From Clostridia bacterium (lineage in GTDB: Bacteria; Bacillota; Clostridia; UMGS1883), in the NCBI GenBank assembly GCA_017411435.1, contig JAFQQD010000014.1:1-64000 (forward strand): 64,000 nt of DNA, given 5' to 3'. Below are positions 30,770 to 39,235 of this stretch, one piece after another (positions within the stretch are counted from its first letter, which is position 1; every line of letters starts with the position of its first letter). A program made the position numbers and the translations under genes. The notes under the pieces are model-generated. The model had not been told where the DNA came from and made no database searches. It saw only the letters and a list, made by a program, of their open reading frames with translations.

Positions 30770-31630
30770 ATGATGACTTTTGACTATAATGAAGTAGTTG
30801 CAAAGGTAGCAGATACTTTAGTTCGAGCAGGCTCTACCTTCAGCGAAGATAAGAAAGACGCTTATCGCCGTGCTATCGCATCGGAGGAACTCCCCCGTGC
30901 AAAATGGAATCTTGAAACAATTCTTGAAAATGCAGAGGTTGCTCAATGTAACCGCAGCCCCTTGTGTGACGATACAGGTATACCTCATGTGTTTATTGAG
31001 GTTGGTCCTAACCGCGCAGTAACAGGTGCTCTCCTTTCTGCAATTCAGGAAGGCGTTCGTGAAGGCCTTCGCACTCTTCCCGGTCGTCCCATGGCTATTA
31101 TGGGCAATGACAAGGAAAGAATTGATATGAGTGGAGGTATCAGCCCAGACAGTGATGCACTTGACACAGCACCCTTCCTCATCAAAGAGGTTGAGGAAGA
31201 TGTACTTCGCGTTCATGTACTGATGCTCGGCGGTGGTCCTGCTATCCGCGGTATCACACACCGTATTTTCCACAAGCATAGCATGGATGTTGTGCTTGAC
31301 GAAATTGTTAACCGTACCAAGGATGCTACCAAACTTCTCGGTTGTACACCCTGCGCAGTTGCAGTTGGTGTAGGCCGTTCTCAGTACGAAGCTACTGCTC
31401 TTATGATGGAAGCAATGGTTTACGGAGATTTTGGTAAGCAAAGTGATATGGAACAGTACATTACTGATGAGGTTAATAAGACCGATGTAGGTCCTCTTGG
31501 ACTTAACGGTAAGACAACAGTTCTTGCAACCTTTATGAAGGTTGGCCCTCAGAGAGCAAGCGGTGTGCGTGTAGTGGCAATCCGTCCCGGATGCTGCTTC
31601 GAGCCCCGTATTGCAAGCGTAGAACTTTAA
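30770..31630 (+). CDS. Fumarase/L(+)-tartrate dehydratase-type hydro-lyase, alpha subunit
   Basis: The 286-residue subunit should carry an oxygen-sensitive [4Fe-4S] cluster. The candidate ligands are Cys in PLCDDTGIP, Cys in LLGCTPCAVAVGVGR, and Cys in RPGCCFEPRIA, in the order known for TtdA/FumA. AAGGGGG lies 5-8 bases before two ATG codons (30770 and 30773); either may be used. Mesaconase, fumarase and tartrate dehydratase share this family. The operon context with a citrate/citramalate lyase makes mesaconate-citramalate interconversion a good candidate. Confidence 0.88.
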   Translation: MMTFDYNEVVAKVADTLVRAGSTFSEDKKDAYRRAIASEELPRAKWNLETILENAEVAQCNRSPLCDDTGIPHVFIEVGPNRAVTGALLSAIQEGVREGLRTLPGRPMAIMGNDKERIDMSGGISPDSDALDTAPFLIKEVEEDVLRVHVLMLGGGPAIRGITHRIFHKHSMDVVLDEIVNRTKDATKLLGCTPCAVAVGVGRSQYEATALMMEAMVYGDFGKQSDMEQYITDEVNKTDVGPLGLNGKTTVLATFMKVGPQRASGVRVVAIRPGCCFEPRIASVEL

Positions 31631-31659
31631 TCTGTTATAAAATTAAGGAGAGTTTAGTA

Positions 31660-32778
31660 ATGAGCAATGAATTCAAACCCATGAAATTCGGCTGCGGCAG
31701 ATATATTCAGGCTCCCGGTGCTCTTGAAGTTGTCGGCAGAGAGGCTTCTATGCTGAAAAGCAAAAAGGCTCTTATTGTCGGCGGTAAGAACGCACTTGAT
31801 TCTACAGGTGCAAAAATGGAAAAGAGCCTTAAGGATGCAGGTGTTGAGCCCGTATTCTACACAATGACATCTGACTGTACATACGAAACACTTGATTATC
31901 TTCAGAATACACTTATTCCTCAGGAAAAGGCTGACCTCGTAATCGGCTCAGGCGGTGGTAAGGTTATTGATATGGCTAAGGCTTCAGGTAAGTGCAGCGG
32001 TCTTCCCGTCCTCAATGTTCCTTCATCTGTTGCAACATTCAACTGCTGGTCAGCGATGAGCGTTATGTACACTCCTGACCACAAGCCGATTGACAGAATC
32101 TGGCACGCATCCGAGATTGACGGTGTTATCATCGATACTCAGGTTATTGCAGATGCACCTGTTAAACTGTTTGCTTCAGGTATGGCTGATGCTTTTGCAA
32201 AGTATATCGAAACAGGCTTCATGGATGAGTCCTATACTGTAAACAACACCCCTGCAGGTATGTATACATCTAAAGTTATGGCAGGTACAACTAACGAAAT
32301 CATCTTAAACCGTGGCGAAAAGGCTTTCCGTGACTGTATCGAGCACAAGGTTACAGATGACCTTGATGCCTGCGTTTTCGCAAATGTAGCTACAACTGCT
32401 ATTGCTGCGGCTGTTAACTACAGCAATCATTCTTTGATTCAGAGCGGTAACGGCAAGGGTGCTACTTTTGCTCACGCTCTCTATTACGCTTGTAAGGCAA
32501 AGTATACTGAAGAAACAAGCAACTGGCTTCACGGCGAAATCGTTGGTCTTGGCTGTCAGGCATCTATGTATGCTTATGAGCGCGGTGAATATGAAACAAA
32601 GAACTTTGCACGCTTCATGAAGGCTATCGGACAGCCTATGAGCCTTAAGGAATTAGGTCTTGACACAAGTGATAAGGGCATTAAAGAGCTTGTTGACTGC
32701 ATGATGGTTGTCTGGGGTAAGCGTCCCGAGGCGCAGCGGCCCATCATCTATGATGCATTGCAGAAAATTAAAGGATAA
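31660..32778 (+). CDS. Iron-containing alcohol dehydrogenase (GldA-like)
   Basis: The 372-residue enzyme has the NAD-binding GSGGGKVIDMAKA and PSSVATFNCWSAMSV. Its metal ligands are Asp in GMADAFAKYIE and His residues in FAHALYY and WLHGEIVGLG. Members reduce aldehydes or ketones, or oxidise polyols such as glycerol. The substrate here is unknown; it could dispose of NADH or handle a hydroxy-acid semialdehyde. AAGGAG lies upstream of the ATG at 31660. Its stop codon overlaps an intercistronic hairpin. Confidence 0.85.
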   Translation: MSNEFKPMKFGCGRYIQAPGALEVVGREASMLKSKKALIVGGKNALDSTGAKMEKSLKDAGVEPVFYTMTSDCTYETLDYLQNTLIPQEKADLVIGSGGGKVIDMAKASGKCSGLPVLNVPSSVATFNCWSAMSVMYTPDHKPIDRIWHASEIDGVIIDTQVIADAPVKLFASGMADAFAKYIETGFMDESYTVNNTPAGMYTSKVMAGTTNEIILNRGEKAFRDCIEHKVTDDLDACVFANVATTAIAAAVNYSNHSLIQSGNGKGATFAHALYYACKAKYTEETSNWLHGEIVGLGCQASMYAYERGEYETKNFARFMKAIGQPMSLKELGLDTSDKGIKELVDCMMVVWGKRPEAQRPIIYDALQKIKG

Positions 32779-32805
32779 TTCAAGGGGCTTTATGCCCCTT
32801 GAATT
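32777..32805 (+). promoter_or_regulatory. Intercistronic hairpin without U tract
   Basis: AATTCAAGGGGC (32777-32788) pairs perfectly with GCCCCTTGAATT (32794-32805) around TTTAT. ATAAAGGAG, the next ribosome site, follows instead of a T tract. It is better read as an mRNA-processing or stability element than as a full terminator. Confidence 0.6.
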
Positions 32806-32822
32806 ATAAAGGAGATATGTGT

Positions 32823-34166
32823 ATGAACCTTTCAGATACATTTATACATACACTTTACACATTAAAAGAAGGTCCTATCCCGAATGAGGTAAAGGAGGAG
32901 GCAAGAAAATGCCTTCTTGACGAAGTAGGTGCCATGCTCGTAGGAGCAAAAGAGATTAAGGAGCGTCTCTCCTCTTATCTTTCTATGTTCTCAGGAAACG
33001 ATGCGACAGCAGTCGGACTTGGGTGTAAGGCATCGCTTCAGAATGCGGCGCTCGTTAACGGAATAAGCGGCCACGCTTATGACTTTGATGACGGTCACCG
33101 TTTTTCAACCGTTCATCTCGGTTCTTCCATAATTCCGGCAGTACTCGCTGTGGCTGAAAAAGAAAACCTGGTTATGGATGATGTTCTTCGCGGCATTATA
33201 ATCGGCTACGAAGCCGCTATCCGTATGGGTAACTGTATTCAGCCGGGACACCGAGGGAGAGGATTTCACGCTTCCGGCACAGTAGGAACTATCGGCGCGG
33301 CTATGGGTGTAGCGGCACTTCTTGATTTTGACAGACAGCAGTTCAAAACTGCACTCTCTGCAGCCTGCACAAGTGCCGGCGGAATCCTTGAAATGCAGGT
33401 AGGCCGCTCGACATTAAAGCCTTTTAATATCGGCCGTGCAACGCATGACGGTATTACTGCAGCCCTTGCTGCAAAGGCAGGCTTTGTAGGTCCCGATGAA
33501 CCTCTTGAAGGGGAGTTCGGCTTCTTCAGAGCGTACAGTGATACCTGCAAACCCGAAGTGCTTTCACTGGAAAACAATAAAAACTATAACATCTGCGGAT
33601 GTTATCATAAACCCTATGCTTCGTGCAGACATACACACGGCCCCGTATTTGCGGCTATCCGAGCAGCAGAGGACAACAATGTAAACTGGCGTGATATAGA
33701 AAACATTACTGTAGATATGTATGCTCAGGGTGTTAACGGTCACGACCACACAGATATTCCCAGCATAGTTTCGGGAAAAATGTCGACTCCGTACTGTATT
33801 GCTATGGCACTTGTTACCGGTAAAATAGGAATTTCTTCCTATACGGAAGAGGCTCTTAATGACCCCGACATTCTATCCCTTACTAAAAAGGTTACAGTTA
33901 ACGCGGACGAGGAAATCACATCATGGGTACCTAAAAAGCGTGCCGCAAGAGTGAGCGTTACTCTTAAAAACAAGCAAACCTTTACTTTCCAGGCAGATTA
34001 TGCCCTCGGCGAGCCGGAGCTTCCCATGTCAATAGAAGATTTCTGCTCAAAGACTACCGAACTTGGAATGTCTGCAGGAAAAACAGAAGACGAAATGAAG
34101 AAAATTATCGATATGATTCTCACATTTGACGGAAATGTTGCAGAACTCATGAAAACATTAGCATAA
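32823..34166 (+). CDS. MmgE/PrpD-family protein
   Basis: The 447-residue member belongs to the family of 2-methylcitrate dehydratase (PrpD), cis-aconitate decarboxylase and iminodisuccinate epimerase. Signature stretches are SGHAYDFDDGH, GRGFHASGTVGTIGAA, KPFNIGRATHDG and KPYASCRHTHG. The enzymes add or remove groups on tricarboxylic acids. Here it could dehydrate or decarboxylate the acid feeding the lyase or hydro-lyase. AAGGAG precedes the ATG at 32823. No prpB or prpC lies nearby, which argues against a plain methylcitrate cycle. Confidence 0.87.
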   Translation: MNLSDTFIHTLYTLKEGPIPNEVKEEARKCLLDEVGAMLVGAKEIKERLSSYLSMFSGNDATAVGLGCKASLQNAALVNGISGHAYDFDDGHRFSTVHLGSSIIPAVLAVAEKENLVMDDVLRGIIIGYEAAIRMGNCIQPGHRGRGFHASGTVGTIGAAMGVAALLDFDRQQFKTALSAACTSAGGILEMQVGRSTLKPFNIGRATHDGITAALAAKAGFVGPDEPLEGEFGFFRAYSDTCKPEVLSLENNKNYNICGCYHKPYASCRHTHGPVFAAIRAAEDNNVNWRDIENITVDMYAQGVNGHDHTDIPSIVSGKMSTPYCIAMALVTGKIGISSYTEEALNDPDILSLTKKVTVNADEEITSWVPKKRAARVSVTLKNKQTFTFQADYALGEPELPMSIEDFCSKTTELGMSAGKTEDEMKKIIDMILTFDGNVAELMKTLA

Positions 34167-34198
34167 ATCATTTTATACTGAAATCCAGAGGTGAAAAT

Positions 34199-35776
34199 AT
34201 GGATCTTATTCGTAAACTTGTCAGCGCAGATGAAGAGTATCTGCGTGACGAATCTAAAAAAGTAGGTTTTGCCGAAACCATCTCTTTCCCCGAAAATCAC
34301 GAGCAGGTAAGAGAAATTATGGCACAGCTTTATAAAGACGGAACATCTGTTACCGTTCAGGGTAGCCGTACAGGTCTTGCATCAGCGGCAGTACCCTTCG
34401 GAGGTCACATACTCAACACATCAAGAATGGACAAGGTTCTCGGCATGCGTGAGAAGGACGGTCATTTTTACATCACCGTTCAGCCCGGCGTAATCCTTCA
34501 GAAGCTGAACAAGGCTATCGCTGCGCGTGCCTTTGATACAAGTGCTTGGGATGAAGCATCTCAGGCTGCATTTGAAGCATTCGGCAAGGCTCCCGTTCAG
34601 ATGTTTACTCCCGACCCCACCGAAAGCACAGCAGCAATCGGCGGTATGGTAGCTTGTAACGCATCAGGTGCGAAAAGCTATCACTACGGCGCGACAAGAG
34701 GTCACATTCAGGCGCTTCGCGGTGTACTTGCAAACGGTGAGAGCATTTGTATAAAGAGAGGCGAAATTTTCGCAAAAGGTCTTGACCTTGCTCTTACTAC
34801 TGAAGAAGGAAATACCATCAATGTAAAACTTCCCACTTACAAGATGCCCAACTGCAAAAACGCATCAGGTTACTACTGCGCACCCGATATGGATGCAATT
34901 GACCTTATGATTGGCAGTGACGGTACACTTGCTGTTTTAACTGAAATTGAAATATCACTGCTTCCCGTTCCTGCACTCAGTTGGGGTGTAAGTACTTTCT
35001 TTGAGGCAGAATCACAGGCAGCAAAGTACACAAAACTTGCAAAACAAATCGCAAATGGTATTGTTGCTATCGAATACTTTGATGCTTGCGCACTTGATAT
35101 TCTTCGTAAGCAGAAGGCGGAAAACACCGCTTTTGCAGGACTTCCGTTCCTTCCTGAATCTTACGGCTGTGCAGTATATACAGAGCTTCATTGCGATAAC
35201 GAGGACCAGGCATACGAACTTCTCGAATCACTCAGCAAATATTGCACCCAGGCAGGTGGCAACCCCGAAATGACATGGGTGGCTACAAGCGACAGCGACC
35301 GTGATATGTTGCACTTCTTCCGCCATGCGGTTCCCGAAAGTGTAAATATGCAGGTAGAACGCACAAAGCGTACATACCCTGAAGTTACAAAGGTTGGCGG
35401 CGACCTTGCCGTTCCCGATGAATACTTTGAAGAACTTCTCAAAATTTATGATACTACTTTGGAAGAAGAAGGTCTCTTGCACGCTGCATGGGGACATATT
35501 GGTGACAACCATATCCATGTAAATATTCTTCCCCGTGATATGGATGAATACAGCCGCGGAAAAGCGCTTCTTGCCAAATGGGCAGGCGAAGTCTCCCGTA
35601 TGGGTGGCGCAGTTAGTGCCGAACACGGTGTAGGTAAACTCAAGGCACCCTTCCTCGAAGTTATGTACGGAAAAGAACACATCAGCGAAATGGCTGCATT
35701 GAAGGCTGTATTTGACCCGAAATGCATGCTCGGAAGAGGAAATCTCTTTGCACCGCAAGAGGAGGTAAAAGCATGA
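34199..35776 (+). CDS. GlcD-type FAD-linked 2-hydroxyacid dehydrogenase
   Basis: The 525-residue flavoprotein has an N-terminal PCMH-type FAD domain (TVQGSRTGLASAAVPFGG, GGMVACNASGAKSYHYGATR). Its C-terminal oxidase domain contains HIGDNHIHVNIL and SAEHGVGKLK. The family oxidises lactate, glycolate or 2-hydroxyglutarate. etfB and etfA follow directly, with a 4-bp overlap. This matches Ldh-EtfAB complexes that pass hydroxyacid electrons through flavin, in some anaerobes by electron confurcation. GAGGTG precedes the start. The exact hydroxyacid is unknown. Confidence 0.87.
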   Translation: MDLIRKLVSADEEYLRDESKKVGFAETISFPENHEQVREIMAQLYKDGTSVTVQGSRTGLASAAVPFGGHILNTSRMDKVLGMREKDGHFYITVQPGVILQKLNKAIAARAFDTSAWDEASQAAFEAFGKAPVQMFTPDPTESTAAIGGMVACNASGAKSYHYGATRGHIQALRGVLANGESICIKRGEIFAKGLDLALTTEEGNTINVKLPTYKMPNCKNASGYYCAPDMDAIDLMIGSDGTLAVLTEIEISLLPVPALSWGVSTFFEAESQAAKYTKLAKQIANGIVAIEYFDACALDILRKQKAENTAFAGLPFLPESYGCAVYTELHCDNEDQAYELLESLSKYCTQAGGNPEMTWVATSDSDRDMLHFFRHAVPESVNMQVERTKRTYPEVTKVGGDLAVPDEYFEELLKIYDTTLEEEGLLHAAWGHIGDNHIHVNILPRDMDEYSRGKALLAKWAGEVSRMGGAVSAEHGVGKLKAPFLEVMYGKEHISEMAALKAVFDPKCMLGRGNLFAPQEEVKA

Positions 35777-36564
35777 AAATAATCGTTTGTATGAAACAGG
35801 TTCCTGCTGCTGCTACGGCAAGCATTGACCCGCTTACAAAAACTATCGTGCGTACAGGCCGTAATGCAGTAACAAATCCTTTTGACCTTTATGCGCTGCA
35901 GACTGCACTCGATATTAAAGAAGGTGTAGGCGGAACTCTTACCGCTATTACTATGGGTATTCCTGCCGCACAGAAGGTTCTTCGCGATGCTATCAGCCGT
36001 GGTGCTGACGATGGAGCAATTCTTTCTGACCGTGCTTTTGCCGGTGCAGATACGCTCGCAACATCATACGCTATTTCGCTCGGTATTGAAAAACTCGGCG
36101 GAGCAGACCTTGTTGTTTGCGGTAAGATGGCAGTTGACGGTGATACAGCCCAGATTGGTCCTGAACTTGCTCAGCATCTGGGTATTTCACATGTTTCTGA
36201 TGTAACTGAAATCCTTGAAATGGCAGAGGACCACCTTGTAGTACGCCGTGTATGGGATGATATAGACCAGGAGCTTTATCTTCCGCTTCCTGCGCTTATC
36301 ACAGTTGCAAAGGGAGTAAATCTTCCCAAGCTTCCCACAATCCCCGGTATGCTTCGCGGCCGCGTGGCAGAAATCCCCACATTCACCGCAGAAGATTTAG
36401 GTGCAGATATTGCCCGTTGCGGACTCAAGGGTTCTCCCACACAGGTTGTTCGCACATTTACACCCCCGGTGCGCGGTGAAGCACAGGAAATTGAAGGTAA
36501 TGAAACACAGCAGGCTGCAAAGCTGGCTCAGATTATCAGGGAGGTGCTCCATGGAGAGGATTAA
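35773..36564 (+). CDS. etfB: Electron transfer flavoprotein beta subunit
   Basis: The 263-residue subunit starts MKIIVCMKQVP and contains ADLVVCGKMAVDGDTAQIGPELA and LPALITVAKGVNLP, which are diagnostic for EtfB. It binds a nucleotide or second flavin and passes electrons from the GlcD-type dehydrogenase. Its start overlaps the upstream stop by 4 bp, and etfA begins inside its last 14 bp. The tight packing argues for one complex. Confidence 0.93.
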   Translation: MKIIVCMKQVPAAATASIDPLTKTIVRTGRNAVTNPFDLYALQTALDIKEGVGGTLTAITMGIPAAQKVLRDAISRGADDGAILSDRAFAGADTLATSYAISLGIEKLGGADLVVCGKMAVDGDTAQIGPELAQHLGISHVSDVTEILEMAEDHLVVRRVWDDIDQELYLPLPALITVAKGVNLPKLPTIPGMLRGRVAEIPTFTAEDLGADIARCGLKGSPTQVVRTFTPPVRGEAQEIEGNETQQAAKLAQIIREVLHGED

Positions 36565-37534
36565 AAAAGGTGCCCTTTGGGTATTTTGTGAAGTTCAGGC
36601 AAATGAACTCTTGCCTGTAGGCTTACAGCTTCTTGGCAGAGGTAAGACATTGGCTGAGGAAAGCAACCGTCCCCTTTACGCAGTAGTGCTCGGTAAAATT
36701 CCGCAGGAAAGCGTAAAACTTCTGCATGCAAGCGGAGCAGATGAGGTTATAATGAGCGTTGGCGCGGCTCTCGAAGAAAAACTTGAAAAGCCTTATGCTG
36801 ACAGTTTAATTGCTCTTGCAAAGCAGTTTGAACCCGACATTTTATTAGTTGGCGCAACTCCTTTTGGACGCGCTTTTGCACCGAGAGTAGCAGCAGCACT
36901 TCAGACTGGTCTTACAGCAGACTGTACAGAACTCAGCATTGAAGAAGAAAGCGGACTTTTACTTCAGACCCGTCCTGCATTCGGCGGTAATATGATGGCT
37001 ACTATCCGCACTGCAACAAGCCGTCCTCAGATGGCTACTGCGCGTCCTGGAGTATTACCCCTTCCCGAACCAATGGAAGTGGAAGACCGTGACCCCGTGA
37101 TTATTGAGGATAACGGTGAACTCAGCGTAGTGAAGCTCCTCAAGGAAACTGCTATAGAGCGTGGCGCAGATATCAGCCAGAGCAAAATTATCGTTGCCGC
37201 AGGCCGCGGTATCGGTCAGAAGAAAAATCTTAAACTTGTACAGGCACTTGCAGATAAACTCGGCGGTGCTGTTGGATCAACCCGTCCTTTGGTAGATATG
37301 GGCTTTTGTCCCTACAGCAGCCAGATTGGTCAGACAGGCTACAGCGTAGCACCCGACCTTCTTATCTGCTGTGGTATTTCAGGTGCAGTTCAGCATCTGG
37401 CAGGTATCGGCGGAGCAAAGACTGTTATCGCTATCAATACCGACCCCAAAGCTCCTATCTTTGCAGTAGCAGATTACAAAATTGTTGGCGACTGTGTCAG
37501 CGTTCTTGAAAATTTAATTAAAGCTTTGGATTAA
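36551..37534 (+). CDS. etfA: Electron transfer flavoprotein alpha subunit
   Basis: The 327-residue subunit has the C-terminal FAD-binding domain clearly visible: AAGRGIGQKKNL, LGGAVGSTRPLVDMGF, QIGQTG, CGISGAVQHLAG, and INTDPKAPIFAVADYKIVGD. No N-terminal ferredoxin domain is present. GGGAGG lies before the ATG at 36551, inside the end of etfB. It is the last gene of the operon and a perfect 12-bp-stem terminator follows. Confidence 0.93.
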   Translation: MERIKKGALWVFCEVQANELLPVGLQLLGRGKTLAEESNRPLYAVVLGKIPQESVKLLHASGADEVIMSVGAALEEKLEKPYADSLIALAKQFEPDILLVGATPFGRAFAPRVAAALQTGLTADCTELSIEEESGLLLQTRPAFGGNMMATIRTATSRPQMATARPGVLPLPEPMEVEDRDPVIIEDNGELSVVKLLKETAIERGADISQSKIIVAAGRGIGQKKNLKLVQALADKLGGAVGSTRPLVDMGFCPYSSQIGQTGYSVAPDLLICCGISGAVQHLAGIGGAKTVIAINTDPKAPIFAVADYKIVGDCVSVLENLIKALD

Positions 37535-37547
37535 AATCAAGTTAATA

Positions 37548-37582
37548 CAAAAGGAGGCACTATTGGATGTTGCCTCCTTTTG
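37548..37582 (+). terminator. Terminator of the cit-etf operon
   Basis: CAAAAGGAGGCA (37548-37559) pairs perfectly with TGCCTCCTTTTG (37571-37582). Confidence 0.9.
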
Positions 37583-37642
37583 CTTGCTTTGTGTTTTTTG
37601 AAAAAGGAATAAATTCCCAAAGTAAAAAATTATAACAAATTA

Positions 37643-37671
37643 TTGAAAAAAATGTCGATTTATAGTAAAAT
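37643..37671 (+). promoter_or_regulatory. Promoter of the DUF3048 gene
   Basis: TTGAAA (37643-37648), 17 bp, TAAAAT (37666-37671). Confidence 0.65.
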
Positions 37672-37703
37672 CAAGGCAGAAGTATTTTCGGGAGGAAAAC
37701 AAA

Positions 37704-38768
37704 ATGAAAAAAGCATCAAGTGTAATAGCGTTATTTTTAACTGCAGTTTTAATCCTTTCAGCTTGTCAGACGAAAAAGACATCTGAAAATGGGAAAATCA
37801 CGAAAGACCCAGTAAAAAAGGAAACTGTGACAGAACAGAAAGTGCCCAAGGCCGAAGAAAAGGAAAAAGACCCTGAAATAGAAGCATTTTTCGATAAATA
37901 TGTAAACTCAAAAAAACGCCCGATTGCCGTAATGATTGATAATGATAACGAGCAGGCAAGACCGCAGGCAGGACTTGACGATGCATATCTTATATACGAG
38001 ATGGTAATTGAAGGCGGAGCCACAAGATTTATGGCATTTTTCAAAGATGCTGCTACTGAAAAAATCGGACCTGTCCGTTCTTCAAGACATTATTTCCTTG
38101 ACTATGCACTTGAAAACGATGCCATATATACGCACTTTGGATGGAGCCCCAGGGCAATGACGGACATTCCTGCTCTTGGTGTAAATAACATCAATGGAAT
38201 TATAGCAGGCGATGACAGCATTTTCTGGCGTGAAAGGAAATTCAAGGGAGATTGGCACAGCGCATTTACAAGCATTGAAAAAATAAATTCAATGGCAGAT
38301 AAAAAGAAGTATCAAAAGGAAACTGCGCACGCAAATTCTATTAACTATTCAAAAGAGTATCTTGATATGAAGACAGAAAGTGTCGCAAATACTGTAAGTC
38401 TTGCTTATTCCTATCACTATACTACAGGCTATACCTACGATACTGAAACAAAGCTTTACGAAAAAACTATAAACGGAAAGCCTCACACTATGCAAAACGG
38501 GAAAACAGTGAAGGTTAAAAATATCATAGTTCAGTTTATTACGGACACTTCGCTTGGTGACGGAAGTGCCAGACGAAACATAAACACAGCAGGCAGCGGA
38601 AAGGGATACTACATAACGGATGGCTGTTGTAAGAGCATAACATGGTCGAAAGACTCCCGAACTGCAAACACAATCTACAAGGATGCAGATGGAAACACTC
38701 TTTCTGTTAATCCCGGTAAAACAATTATAAATATCATCAGCCCCAGTGCTAAAATAACAATGAAATAA
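37704..38768 (+). CDS. DUF3048 family lipoprotein (YerB-like)
   Basis: The 354-residue exported protein has a signal peptide ending in the lipobox LSAC (Cys21), so it is anchored by lipid to the outer face of the membrane. After a Lys/Glu linker comes the DUF3048 domain: RPIAVMIDNDNEQARPQAGL, then YEMVIEGGATRFMAFF and a conserved SSRHYFLDYA, with the C-terminal half rich in beta strands. YerB-type proteins are widespread in Firmicutes and their role is not settled. GGGAGG precedes the ATG. Its terminator hairpin is the target of the element at 38797-39181. Confidence 0.88.
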   Translation: MKKASSVIALFLTAVLILSACQTKKTSENGKITKDPVKKETVTEQKVPKAEEKEKDPEIEAFFDKYVNSKKRPIAVMIDNDNEQARPQAGLDDAYLIYEMVIEGGATRFMAFFKDAATEKIGPVRSSRHYFLDYALENDAIYTHFGWSPRAMTDIPALGVNNINGIIAGDDSIFWRERKFKGDWHSAFTSIEKINSMADKKKYQKETAHANSINYSKEYLDMKTESVANTVSLAYSYHYTTGYTYDTETKLYEKTINGKPHTMQNGKTVKVKNIIVQFITDTSLGDGSARRNINTAGSGKGYYITDGCCKSITWSKDSRTANTIYKDADGNTLSVNPGKTIINIISPSAKITMK

Positions 38769-38774
38769 AAAGAA

Positions 38775-38796
38775 AGAGGATGCCCCGTCATCCTCT
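38775..38796 (+). repeat. Left copy of duplicated terminator hairpin (second locus)
   Basis: A 22-bp hairpin with arms AGAGGATG and CATCCTCT, repeated exactly at 39182-39203. The arms equal those at 16447, but the loop is different (CCCCGT). Confidence 0.85.
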
Positions 38797-39181
38797 CAGC
38801 GTGTCGATAAACCTATCGGCATGCTGGCAGACGAGGAAAAAGGAAGGTAAATTTGTTCAACACGCACTCGTAGGCGCACGAGGGTGCGGTAGAGGGCGTG
38901 TTGGACGAAAGCAAGCAAAAACCCTGAAAATTGCAATTTTCAGGGTCTTTTATAACATAGGAAATTGCGCGCGAAAAGTGCGCAATAGGCTTGTTTCAAA
39001 CAAGCGTACCGACCTGCCCCCAAGAGTGGGGGTCAGGGGGTTGATGCGTTAAGAACGCTTTTTTATTATGTGGCTAATGGTGTCTTTTGTTCTTTTATAA
39101 GTTTATCGAAAATTTCCAAGCGCTGAAAAAATATTTATTATTTATTTTTGCTTGCATTTGACCGACTTTTTCGACAGTCTG
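38797..39181. mobile_element. Structured non-autonomous element (copy 2), with a nested repeat
   Basis: A 385-bp copy of the element at 16476-16748: the same ends (CAGCGTGTCGATA and TCGACAGTCTG) and the same internal terminator. A 113-bp insertion (38946-39058) splits the T tract of that terminator. The insertion is nearly all of the 117-bp cassette also found at 58685-58801. The left-end hairpin differs from copy 1 by two changes that both keep pairing as G-U. Confidence 0.8.
38950..39066. repeat. 117-bp multi-hairpin cassette (copy 1)
   Basis: Identical to 58685-58801. In order: ATTGCGC/GCGCAAT, GCTTGTTT/AAACAAGC, CCCCCA/TGGGGG and GCGTT/AACGC followed by TTTTTT. The last hairpin is a terminator. 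Nested in the larger element. Confidence 0.88.
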
Positions 39182-39206
39182 AGAGGATGCCCCGTCATCC
39201 TCTTTC
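39182..39206 (+). terminator. Right copy of the duplicated hairpin, with T tract
   Basis: Same 22-bp hairpin as 38775-38796, followed by TTCTTTTT. Confidence 0.8.
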
Positions 39207-39235
39207 TTTTTGCTCTGCGCAATTTAATCAAGTCA

